Position numbers and translations under genes: made by a program. A DNA stretch of 64,000 bases from JAOSJT01 sp035362335 (lineage in GTDB: Bacteria > Bacteroidota > Ignavibacteria > SZUA-365): positions 62,001 through 126,000 of the forward strand of contig DAOSDL010000008.1 in NCBI GenBank assembly GCA_035362335.1, in the 5' to 3' direction. This document shows, in pieces, positions 53,398 through 61,006 of the stretch (its first letter is position 1; every line of letters begins with the position of its first letter). Under the pieces are notes generated by a model. It had not been told where the DNA came from, ran no database searches, and worked only from the letters and a program-made list of their open reading frames with translations.

Positions 53398-54147
53398 ATG
53401 CAAGGAAAATCTCTCTTCATTCTGTTCCTGTTCGCTTCCCTGTCGTTGTCCACGGCCTTCGCGCAGAGCAACAACGAGGCGAAGAAACTTTTCAACGAAG
53501 GCAACGCTCTGCTGAAATCCGGCGACTTTGAAGGCGCCATCGGCAAGTACAACGCCGCCATCAAAATCGAGAAGCACGAGTTCTACTTCTACCAGCGCGG
53601 CCTCGCCGAGAAAAAGGCACGCAAGGTGGACGAGTCCATCGCGTCCTTCGAAGAAGCGATCAAGTTGAATCCCAAATTCGCCGCGGGCTATGTTGCGCTG
53701 GCAGGATCGCAGTTCGGCAAGGGCGACTATCAGGCCGCCATCGACAATTATGAAAAAGGACTGAAGGAAAATCCCACGCTCGGTCCCGCCAAGAAAGGCC
53801 TCGCCGCCGCGCAGGCCGCCCGTGCCGCCGACCAGATCAAGAACGGCGATGTGAGCGGCGCGATCGAGATGGCGAAAAAAGCCATCGAACACGATCCGAA
53901 ATTCGACAAGGCCCACATCATTCTCGCGCAGGCCTACAACAAGGACGGCAAGTACGATGCAGCCGTCAAGTCGGCCGAGGAAGCACTCAAGCTGATCAAA
54001 GGACCGAAAGGCGCCGCGTACTTCGAAATGGGTCTCGCCTATCGCAACATGGGCAACATGGCCAAAGCCAAGGACGCCTTCACCAATGCGAAAAAGGATC
54101 CCGCCTACGCGCGCAATGCGGACTATGAGTTGAAAATGCTCAAGTAG
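53398..54147 (+). CDS. Secreted TPR-repeat protein
   Basis: A 249-residue protein with a signal peptide (MQGKSLFILFLFASLSLSTAFAQ). Five or more TPR units follow: NEGNALLKSGDFEGAIGKYNAA, YQRGLAEKKARKVDESIASF, GYVALAGSQFGKGDYQAAI, AHIILAQAYNKDGKYDAAV, AYFEMGLAYRNMGNMAKA. No catalytic domain, so it is a probable periplasmic scaffold. AAGGAG precedes ATG 53398; a longer frame upstream would run through the tRNA-Leu gene and is not credible. It shares strand and short spacing with the two tRNA genes, and a strong terminator ends the unit. Confidence 0.9.
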   Translation: MQGKSLFILFLFASLSLSTAFAQSNNEAKKLFNEGNALLKSGDFEGAIGKYNAAIKIEKHEFYFYQRGLAEKKARKVDESIASFEEAIKLNPKFAAGYVALAGSQFGKGDYQAAIDNYEKGLKENPTLGPAKKGLAAAQAARAADQIKNGDVSGAIEMAKKAIEHDPKFDKAHIILAQAYNKDGKYDAAVKSAEEALKLIKGPKGAAYFEMGLAYRNMGNMAKAKDAFTNAKKDPAYARNADYELKMLK

Positions 54148-54186
54148 GCAATCCCTGCACGTACGGATTCCCCGATAGAGTTTTTC

Positions 54187-54213
54187 ATCCCGCCCTCGTG
54201 GCGGGATTTTTTT
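54187..54213 (+). terminator. Rho-independent terminator after the TPR gene
   Basis: An 8-bp stem ATCCCGCC / GGCGGGAT (54187-54194 and 54200-54207) with loop CTCGT is followed by seven T's. It ends the tRNA-Lys / tRNA-Leu / TPR unit. Confidence 0.9.
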
Positions 54214-54335
54214 CGCCATGACTGCACGGGAAGACCACGACCGGGAAGGAGCGGGCGCGAAACGCGCGGATGCAACGCGACGCCGACCGCCTGCTGCGCG
54301 CGGTACTCAAATGGATCCGTTACGATGGCAAATTC

Positions 54336-56537
54336 TTACCAGCCGGTTTCCAGCATCAGGCGGTACTGACGAACGGGAGAAAGGTTGGCGATGACTTCGG
54401 TGTAGTGATAGTTGAACACATTGTCCACCAGCGCGGTGCAGCGCAGCGGCAGGCCCATGAACGCACCGCTCCACGACAGGCGCAGATCGGTGACATAGGT
54501 GGCGACACGGCGATCGGCGTCGGGAATGACGATGGTCAACTCCTTGTCCAGCGTCTCCATGCGCGACACATACCGCGCATCCACGCCAAAGCGGAAGGCA
54601 CCCCACTGCAACCCGGCGGCAGCGTACAGCAAATGCCGGGGACGATATTTCAGTACGGAACCGTCGGACATATCCTCGGGGAAGAGATAGGTGTAGGCGG
54701 CCGAACAATCGAACAATCCCCATGGCTCGCTCTCGAAGGTGAGTTCGTACCCGCGAATGCGTGCTTCGGTGATGTTGCGGAACACGATGCGCCCGTCGGC
54801 GGGATCCACCGTGGGCTCGACCAGATTCGAGTAGTCGTTCCAGAACACCGCCGCGTCCAGCACCGTGGCCCAGGGCAGCGTGCGCCGGATGCCGAATTCG
54901 TACGAGGTGCTGCGCTCGGCCTTGAGTGTGGGATTCGGCTTGGTGATGATGCCGCCCGTGCTCGCCGTGGCAAAGCGCTCGGCGATGGACGGCGAACGGA
55001 AACCCCAGCCATAGGACGCCCGCAGGGTGGTTTCGCTCCACGGCTTCCAGGCGATGCCCAGACGGGGATTCACCTGCATGTCGGTTTCCAGCGTGTCGAT
55101 GCTCGTCGCATCGAAGCGCGCACCGGCCGAAAGATGCAGACGCTCGCCCAATGCCACATCATCCTGTGCGTACACCGCCACGCCGTAGCCGTCGCGCTGT
55201 CCGTAAATACGGGCATCCACCCACGAATAGCTCAGTTCCGAGCCGAAGGTGAGCAGCTGATCGCGGCTCATCGCCCACGCGCCCTGCCACTCGGCGCTGG
55301 CCTGCATGGCGGTACTCTGCACCTTGTCGCTGGGCCGCAGCGAAAAATCGGAGGTGTCGCTCTCCGTATCGAAGGCCGTGCGGTACACCGACAGGCGCGA
55401 GGTGGACGCGAAACGCGGGCCATGGGTGACGCGGTACAGCGCCGTACTATGCCATTTGGTGGAATGCACACGCTCGGTCAAATCCTTGTCAGCCGGCGGC
55501 TGCATGGCATGCGCCAGATCGCGCCAGAACACCCAGTTCCCTCGCTCGTTCGAACTGTAACTGCTGCTCACACTCAGATTGCGCTCGGGCGAAAAGCGAT
55601 ACCACACGCGGCCGTTGAGATTCCATTCCGTGTTGTCGTCAAGCTGACGATACCCCTGGTCGCGGCGCAGGCCACCGGCAATACTGTAGGCCAGCGGACC
55701 GCGCGCATCACCGTACATGGCATCCATGCCCGCCATCCACTGCGCGCCACTTCCCCACCATATCCACTGGTCATGACGCGGCTCGTCCCACGCTCCGGCA
55801 TGCGCACGCACGCGCAGCATGCTTTCGCGCGGTTCGGTGGTGATCACGTTGATCACTCCGCCCAGCGCGCTCGAACCGTACAGCGCCGAACCCGCCCCTT
55901 TCACCACCTCGATGCGTTCGACGTTGAACATTGGCACGGCATCGAATTTCACTTCACCCGCATCGCCCGCCAGCACGGGCGCGCCATCCACCAGCAACAG
56001 CACGCGGCTGCCCACAGCCCTGCTGTAGCCGCTCGACCCGCGAATATTGATCTGATCCTCGGTGATGTTCACGCCCGGAATGCGGCGCAAGGCATTGTCC
56101 AGCGAGGTGATGCCTCGCTCCTGAATATCCCGCGCATCCCAGGTGGACACGCTGACGGGAACCTCTTCCAGGCTCTGCGCATGCTTCCCCGCCGTGACAA
56201 TCACTTCGCCGGTGCTGATGCTGCTTTCCTTCAGCGTGATATCGAGCACGCGCTCCTCACCTGCTTGCAGGGTGAGCGTCACGCTGAACGTGCCGTAACC
56301 GATCATCGAACAGTTCAGCACGAGGGGACGTCCGGGAGGAAGGGAGGCGATGCGATACCGGCCCTCCGCGTCCGTAGCGCTGCCGAGCACGGTGCCGCGC
56401 AATGCCACATTCGCCGAAATCAGCGGCAGGCCAGCTTCGTCGGTGACGCGGCCCCGCAATGTGGCGGGCTGCGCCGCGAGGGAAATGGAATAGAGGAGAA
56501 GAATAGCGGGAATAACCGCGGCACGCAGGCGCCCCAT
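54336..56537 (-). CDS. TonB-dependent outer-membrane receptor
   Basis: A 733-residue receptor. Signal peptide AAVIPAILLLYSISLAAQ, a carboxypeptidase-regulatory-like domain (LRGRVTDEAGLPLISANVALRG, ~25-110), the plug (VSVSTWDARDIQERG, SLDNALRRIPGVNI, IRGSSGYSRAVGSRVLLLVDG, VERIEVVKGAGSALYGSSALGGVINVIT read in parts, ~130-245), then a 22-strand-type barrel (WRLRPFSERN-like strands, LGIAWKPWSETTLRASYG, FRSPSIAERFA). It lies 3 bp downstream of the deoxynucleoside kinase in an operon with a cobalamin adenosyltransferase, so vitamin B12 is a plausible ligand (BtuB-like). The ligand is inference. Confidence 0.95.
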   Translation of the reverse strand: MGRLRAAVIPAILLLYSISLAAQPATLRGRVTDEAGLPLISANVALRGTVLGSATDAEGRYRIASLPPGRPLVLNCSMIGYGTFSVTLTLQAGEERVLDITLKESSISTGEVIVTAGKHAQSLEEVPVSVSTWDARDIQERGITSLDNALRRIPGVNITEDQINIRGSSGYSRAVGSRVLLLVDGAPVLAGDAGEVKFDAVPMFNVERIEVVKGAGSALYGSSALGGVINVITTEPRESMLRVRAHAGAWDEPRHDQWIWWGSGAQWMAGMDAMYGDARGPLAYSIAGGLRRDQGYRQLDDNTEWNLNGRVWYRFSPERNLSVSSSYSSNERGNWVFWRDLAHAMQPPADKDLTERVHSTKWHSTALYRVTHGPRFASTSRLSVYRTAFDTESDTSDFSLRPSDKVQSTAMQASAEWQGAWAMSRDQLLTFGSELSYSWVDARIYGQRDGYGVAVYAQDDVALGERLHLSAGARFDATSIDTLETDMQVNPRLGIAWKPWSETTLRASYGWGFRSPSIAERFATASTGGIITKPNPTLKAERSTSYEFGIRRTLPWATVLDAAVFWNDYSNLVEPTVDPADGRIVFRNITEARIRGYELTFESEPWGLFDCSAAYTYLFPEDMSDGSVLKYRPRHLLYAAAGLQWGAFRFGVDARYVSRMETLDKELTIVIPDADRRVATYVTDLRLSWSGAFMGLPLRCTALVDNVFNYHYTEVIANLSPVRQYRLMLETGW

Positions 56538-56540
56538 GGT

Positions 56541-57158
56541 CTACACCTTGCGCCGGCGGACGGCATGCTCGATGGTGTACAGCACTTCCTCCTGCCGCTG
56601 CATGTCATGCACGAAATCTGTGCTGTCGGTGTCGATCACCAGCGTGGGTCCCAGCGTGTAGCGCTGTATCCAATCCTCGTACAGCGTGTTGAGCCGCACG
56701 AGATACTCGGTCGCGATGGTCTGTTCGAACTCCCTGCCACGAAGCTGAATCTGGCGCTGCAAGGTGGGCACGGAAGCTCGCAAGTACACCAGCAAATCGG
56801 GTGCCTTGAGATAGCTGGTCATGGCTTCGTACAGCGCACGGTAATTTTCGTAATCGCGGTCGTCCATGTTCCCCATGGCATGCAGATTCAACGCGAAAAT
56901 CTCCGCATCCTCGTAAATCGATCGATCCTGCACCACATCCTTGCCCGACTGCGCGATGCCGCGATGGAGCATGAAGCGCTTCGAAAGAAAGTACACCTGG
57001 AGATGGAAGGACCATCGCCGCATGTCGGCGTAGAAATCCGGCAGATAGGGATTGTCGTCCACCGATTCGAAATGCGGCGCCCAGCCGAATTTCTGATGCA
57101 GCAGCGATGTGAGCGAGGATTTGCCCGAACCGATATTTCCCGCGATGGCGATGAACAT
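56541..57158 (-). CDS. Deoxynucleoside kinase
   Basis: A 205-residue dNK. P-loop GNIGSGKSS at residues 7-15, the substrate/active-site DRSIYEDAEIFA block containing the conserved DRS, a YENYRALYE region and the LID-like LRASVPTLQRQIQLRGREFEQ. It phosphorylates deoxynucleosides in salvage; the preferred base (dG/dA or dC/T) cannot be read. It has 3-6 bp gaps to its neighbours, so it is embedded in the operon with the adenosyltransferase and the TonB receptor. Confidence 0.93.
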   Translation of the reverse strand: MFIAIAGNIGSGKSSLTSLLHQKFGWAPHFESVDDNPYLPDFYADMRRWSFHLQVYFLSKRFMLHRGIAQSGKDVVQDRSIYEDAEIFALNLHAMGNMDDRDYENYRALYEAMTSYLKAPDLLVYLRASVPTLQRQIQLRGREFEQTIATEYLVRLNTLYEDWIQRYTLGPTLVIDTDSTDFVHDMQRQEEVLYTIEHAVRRRKV

Positions 57159-57164
57159 GACCTG

Positions 57165-57713
57165 TTACTCCTCCTTGCTCCATTGCGTGTCGGACACACC
57201 CGCCACCGCGTTGGCGAAGCGGGCAAGCACAAACAGGTAATCCGAGAGACGATTCACGAAACGCAGATCCGCTTCGTTGATTTCCTCCATGGCGGCGAGT
57301 TGCACCACCGAACGCTCGGCGCGGCGGCACACCGTACGCGCCACGTGCAACTGCGCTGCAACGGGCGACCCCCCCGGCAGAATGAAGTAACGAATGGGCT
57401 CGAGACGCGCCTCCACTTCGTCGATAGCGCGCTCGATGCGCGCGATGTGGCTGTCGTCGATGCGCTGTATGTTGACCTGCGTATTGTCAATGGGTGTGGC
57501 GAGATCGGAACCGAGTACGAACAGCATGTTCTGCAATTGCGCAAGTCGATCCGTCAATTCAAGATCGTGCGCTGCCGCCCGGGCCACTCCCAGTTGCGCG
57601 TTGAGTTCGTCCACCGTTCCATAGGCCTCGATGCGCACACTGTCCTTGCCCACACGTCGTCCGCCGAACAGGGCGGTCATGCCATTGTCTCCGGTTCTTG
57701 TATAAATTTTCAC
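57165..57713 (-). CDS. Cob(I)alamin adenosyltransferase (PduO/MMAB type)
   Basis: A 182-residue PduO-type enzyme that makes adenosylcobalamin from cob(I)alamin and ATP. Motifs: N-terminal TRTGDNGMTALFGG ATP-binding loop, AYGTVDELNAQLG, LFVLGSDLATP, FILPGGSPVAAQLHVARTVCRRAERSVVQL (read around PGGSP and RRAER), and LRFVNRLSDYLFVLAR. Its ATG overlaps the stop of the upstream gene by 4 bp. The operon places it with a TonB receptor, consistent with B12 uptake and activation. Methylmalonyl-CoA mutase or other B12 enzymes are not in the window. Confidence 0.95.
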   Translation of the reverse strand: MKIYTRTGDNGMTALFGGRRVGKDSVRIEAYGTVDELNAQLGVARAAAHDLELTDRLAQLQNMLFVLGSDLATPIDNTQVNIQRIDDSHIARIERAIDEVEARLEPIRYFILPGGSPVAAQLHVARTVCRRAERSVVQLAAMEEINEADLRFVNRLSDYLFVLARFANAVAGVSDTQWSKEE

Positions 57714-58645
57714 TTCCGCTGCGTCTCCTTGCTGATGGATTGTATCGCAGACACAACATCAGCGGCGTCAGGAAGTTCCGACCAGGTGTGCGTCACCGCT
57801 CCATTGTGGAGAATGAACACGCGCGGCAGTGTGCGGTACAGCGGGCGGGCGAAGCGCGGTTCGATGGCGCCAATGGGAAAGGCAGCCGCATACTCGAACA
57901 TGAGCGAGGTGAGATGCTGCGTGCCGTCGATCACCAGACCCACCGGACCCACGGCGGCGGGATGCTGCGCGATGCTGTTCATGCGGTTCACATCGCGCTG
58001 CAAGTCGTCGGAGTGCACGGTAAAGAGGAAGACAACATGGGTACCGCTGTTGAGATCGGTGCCGTACAGACCATCGATGGGCCAGGTGCTGAATTGCGCA
58101 CCCGGACGTAGTTGGGTGATGAGATCGTCGGCAGGAATGCGCGCGCTGAACGCGACGAGCAGCACAGCCAGCACTCCGCCAGCCACCGTCACCACCGCGC
58201 GCCAATTCTGACCCGGCACGGGCTTGTGCCAGTACACCAGCAGCGCGAACAGCATGGCGAGCAGCATCACCGCATCCTCGATAATAACCGTCTCCGGTCC
58301 GCGATGCACGAGATTGCCGAAGCAGCCGCAATTTTCGCCAAGGCCGATGGACATGCCATACGCTGTGATGCCGATGAAGAACAGCAACAGCGCGCTCATG
58401 AGCAGCGGCGTGACGCGTGGCCAGAAATTGACGATCAGCGCAAAGGAAAGCATGAATTCCACGATGATCAGCACCCAGGCGGCGAGCCAGGAGAGATCGG
58501 GGAAAATGCCGTAGGTGGCGATTTGCTCAATAAACGACTGCGGGTCCAGCGCCTTCATCGTCGCGGCGAGAATAAAGACAAGCGCGACGGCAACGTGCAG
58601 AATGCGCGCCGTGACCAGCAGCACACGGTTGGAGGCCAGTTTCAT
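57710..58645 (-). CDS. MauE/DoxX-type membrane protein with thioredoxin-like C-terminus
   Basis: A 311-residue protein with four hydrophobic helices (ARILHVAVALVFILAATMK, WLAAWVLIIVEFMLSFAL, LLMSALLLFFIGITAYG, IIEDAVMLLAMLFALLVYW) of the DoxX/MauE superfamily, carrying the paired cysteines GENCGCFGNL typical of MauE-like redox proteins. A ~160-residue soluble domain follows with thioredoxin-like sequence (HVVFLFTVHSDDLQRDV...TLPRVFILHNGAVTHTW) but no CxxC. Probably a transmembrane thiol-redox carrier paired with the secreted thioredoxin-like protein encoded 3 bp upstream. Confidence 0.85.
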   Translation of the reverse strand: MKLASNRVLLVTARILHVAVALVFILAATMKALDPQSFIEQIATYGIFPDLSWLAAWVLIIVEFMLSFALIVNFWPRVTPLLMSALLLFFIGITAYGMSIGLGENCGCFGNLVHRGPETVIIEDAVMLLAMLFALLVYWHKPVPGQNWRAVVTVAGGVLAVLLVAFSARIPADDLITQLRPGAQFSTWPIDGLYGTDLNSGTHVVFLFTVHSDDLQRDVNRMNSIAQHPAAVGPVGLVIDGTQHLTSLMFEYAAAFPIGAIEPRFARPLYRTLPRVFILHNGAVTHTWSELPDAADVVSAIQSISKETQRK

Positions 58646-58648
58646 GGA

Positions 58649-59443
58649 TCACTTCAGGATTGTGAGGAACAGCTCCTCGATGGCGCCGGGCGGATCGCCG
58701 ATGACACGATTCACTTCCTTGCCGTTCTGATAGAAAATCACGGCGGGATAATCGTGACCGTGTTTTTCGAGCGCGGCACGCGGCTCCTGTCCGCCCATGG
58801 CGATGCCGATGTATTTCACCGAAAAATTCTTGTTCTTCGCATCGTCGAACACGCGCAGCACCGCGGGAAGCACCACTTTGCAGGTGCTGCACCAGGTGGC
58901 GAACATCACCACGACCTCGGTGGGCTTTTTGTAGGCGGCGAGTTTCTTGATGGCGGCCTGTTTGGGTTTGTAGGCCTTCATACGGACGCGGTATTCCGGA
59001 CTGTGCGCCAGAATGGCGGCGGGAGCGACCTCGCCAACGATGGTCTGACGCATGGTGAGGGATACTTTCTTCCCTTTCACCGTGAATACGCTGGACTGGC
59101 CTTTCACAGTATATCCACCCGCATCGCTTCCCGAGGGTATGCCTTTGGTCCAGGCAAAACTTTCCTGCACGCGCAGATCACCTTTCTTGAGCAGGAACAC
59201 CTTCTTCGCGGTGAGGTCGATAAACACCGGTCCGTCGAGTTTGGGCGTCTGAAGTATCAACCACGGCTTGTGCGAGGTCGGCTGGAACACCTGCGCATCG
59301 AGATCGTAAGCGCCGCCAATCTGCACGGCGAATTGCGCATTCTCCTCCCACTCGAATTCGGGCTGCGCACGCAGCGCCGAGGCAGCTGTGAGGGTGAGCA
59401 GCAACAGCATCGTTGAGACGAACGGCGAGCGCATCGATTTCAT
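58649..59443 (-). CDS. Exported thioredoxin-like protein
   Basis: A 264-residue secreted protein. Signal peptide STMLLLLTLTAASALRAQ, a ~130-residue beta-rich N-terminal domain (FDLTAKKVFLLKKG-like strands, GGYTVKGQSSVFTVKGKKV) resembling a lipoprotein-carrier-like fold, then a C-terminal thioredoxin domain with WCSTC (VVMFATWCSTCKVVLPAV), cis-Pro segment YPAVIFYQNGKEV and a final helix. ATG 59443 follows GGAG with good spacing and starts the signal; an upstream ATG at 59488 is less likely. It is the first gene of a five-gene unit (thioredoxin-like, MauE-like, adenosyltransferase, kinase, TonB receptor). Confidence 0.9.
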   Translation of the reverse strand: MKSMRSPFVSTMLLLLTLTAASALRAQPEFEWEENAQFAVQIGGAYDLDAQVFQPTSHKPWLILQTPKLDGPVFIDLTAKKVFLLKKGDLRVQESFAWTKGIPSGSDAGGYTVKGQSSVFTVKGKKVSLTMRQTIVGEVAPAAILAHSPEYRVRMKAYKPKQAAIKKLAAYKKPTEVVVMFATWCSTCKVVLPAVLRVFDDAKNKNFSVKYIGIAMGGQEPRAALEKHGHDYPAVIFYQNGKEVNRVIGDPPGAIEELFLTILK

Positions 59444-59818
59444 GGTGATCTCCATTCCAAAAGTTACAAAATGCCGGAAGGCGAACAAAAGTAATCACAC
59501 GTTCCCGCAGGCGAATTCGTTCCGCTAATAAACGGCGCGGCGGGTATTCGGGGAAAGTGGAAAATCCCGCACCCAGATTTCGCCAAAGCAGCGTTTCGCC
59601 AAGGGAAGCGGCGAAGTGCCCTCGCCAGGGCGGCGCATTGCGTCCAGGGCGGCGCATCGGCGATGCATTGCGCGCACGCTTCTTCCCAACCACCGCGCAG
59701 GGCCGGGAGGTTCCGGCGCGACCGCGAAGCCGCGATGTACACGATGTTGCGTGATGCTTGCGCTCCTGCTCCCTTCTCCCCATATTTCCCCTTTCCCTCA
59801 CCTGAAACGGACAGCATC
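59444..59818. other. Divergent intergenic region
   Basis: A ~375-bp gap between the thioredoxin-like gene and dapD. No supportable gene and no recognisable cobalamin-riboswitch core on the minus strand. It carries a 14-bp direct repeat CCAGGGCGGCGCAT (59625-59638 and 59644-59657). The first ~100 bp next to the minus-strand gene are AT-richer and probably hold its promoter. Confidence 0.5.
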
Positions 59819-60649
59819 ATGCGCGACATTCTTGAGCAGCTTTTATCGATCGATCCCTCACAGGCCGATGCCGAGGCCTTCGCTCTCTACGACCAGCTTC
59901 GTCTGGCCCTGCGCGAGGGACGTCTGCGCGCCGCGCACTGTGTGGACGGCACCTGGGTGGCCGACACCGACATCAAGCGCGCGATTCTGTGGGCGTTCAA
60001 GGCGGGCGTGCTGCGTGATGTCGGGGATGCGGAGTCGGCGGTGTTCGCATTTACCGACAAACACACCCTGCCCGTGCTGCGCTTCGCCGCCGCCGAGGGC
60101 AGGCGCATTGTGCCCGGCGGCACCACCATTCGCGACGGCGCGTTTGTGGCCCCCGGCGTGATTGTCATGCCCCCGGCGTACATCAACATCGGTGCGTATG
60201 TGGACGAGGGAACACTGGTGGACAGCCACGCGCTTATCGGCTCCTGCGCGCAGATTGGCAAACGCGTGCATGTGAGCGCGGCGGTGCAAATCGGTGGCGT
60301 GCTCGAGCCCGTTGGTGCCGTGCCGGTAATTATCGAAGATGATGTGATGATCGGCGGCAACAGCGGCGTGTATGAGGGCACCATTGTCCGTCGTGGGGCC
60401 GTGCTCGGCACGGGGGTGATTCTCAACGCCTCCACGAGAGTATACGACCTCGTACACGGTCGGGTATTGGCGAAAAGTGTGGACGGTCCCCTCGAAATCC
60501 CGCCCTACGCCGTGGTGGTACCGGGCAGCCGGCCCGCGCGGGGCAGCTTCGCCGCCGAAGCGGGCGTGCACATTTACACACCAGTGATTGTCAAATACCG
60601 CGACGAGCGCACCGACGCGGCCACGGCATTGGAGGAAAGTCTCCGCTGA
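59819..60649 (+). CDS. dapD: 2,3,4,5-tetrahydropyridine-2,6-dicarboxylate N-succinyltransferase
   Basis: A 276-residue DapD, the succinylating step of the lysine/diaminopimelate pathway. N-terminal helical domain (LSIDPSQADAEAFALYDQLRLALREG, read in part), then a left-handed beta-helix of hexapeptide repeats: IRDGAFVAPGVIVMPPAYIN, IGAYVDEGTLVDSHALIGSC, AQIGKRVHVSAAVQIGGVLE, IIEDDVMIGGNSGVYEGTIV. Length and order fit the succinyl form rather than the acetyl DapH form. ATG 59819 starts the conserved domain; an upstream extension reading back through the intergenic region is not credible. It runs divergently from the thioredoxin operon. Confidence 0.95.
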   Translation: MRDILEQLLSIDPSQADAEAFALYDQLRLALREGRLRAAHCVDGTWVADTDIKRAILWAFKAGVLRDVGDAESAVFAFTDKHTLPVLRFAAAEGRRIVPGGTTIRDGAFVAPGVIVMPPAYINIGAYVDEGTLVDSHALIGSCAQIGKRVHVSAAVQIGGVLEPVGAVPVIIEDDVMIGGNSGVYEGTIVRRGAVLGTGVILNASTRVYDLVHGRVLAKSVDGPLEIPPYAVVVPGSRPARGSFAAEAGVHIYTPVIVKYRDERTDAATALEESLR

Positions 60650-61006
60650 ACGCCTCCGTGCGGCGGTACGCCGATCTTCGATTCCGGTCGAACAAGAGTG
60701 GAATGCGATCGTGATCGTTGCTCGATCGCCCATCCACCATTTTCTCCTTACTCCCCCTACCCTCACCACTCTCCCCTAATGGCCCCTACCCCTGTGTGCG
60801 CAATCAAGTGCGCAATCCAGCAGGGGTAAATTCTTGCATTGCAGTCAATTTCATTTCATATTGCCATTTCAAACTCTATTCGCTAACTTGTATATCTGCC
60901 AGCGTTGTATGCTATTTCCGCATGATCCGCGCTGACATGCTGAAATCACGTAGCCTGAAAACCGGCACGCACGTGCCCGAACTGTTCACAACAAGTGGAA
61001 ACCACC
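60650..61006. other. Intergenic region before the S1 gene
   Basis: A ~357-bp gap containing an 8-bp inverted repeat TACCCCTG (60787-60794) and CAGGGGTA (60821-60828). Within its 26-base loop TGCGCAATC occurs twice. An AT-rich tract follows (60830-60910), a likely promoter and leader for the S1 gene, but no boxes can be called. No coding sequence supported. Confidence 0.5.
60787..60828. other. Stem-loop with duplicated TGCGCAATC loop element
   Basis: An 8-bp perfect stem (60787-60794 with 60821-60828) and a loop with two tandem TGCGCAATC copies 13 bases apart. It could be a weak terminator for dapD or a structured element in the S1 leader. No T run. Confidence 0.45.

Noticed and set aside
54270..58211. 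A 1313-codon open frame on the plus strand opposite the TonB receptor, kinase, adenosyltransferase and MauE genes
   Set aside because: It is antisense to four well-supported genes and its translation is rich in Arg/His/Gly/Ala with no domains. GC-rich coding sequence with few TTA, CTA and TCA codons leaves the antisense frame open.
59444..59818. Possible cobalamin riboswitch upstream of the thioredoxin/adenosyltransferase operon
   Set aside because: No B12-box-like core or matching pairing could be found on the minus strand; only GC-rich sequence and a 14-bp direct repeat.
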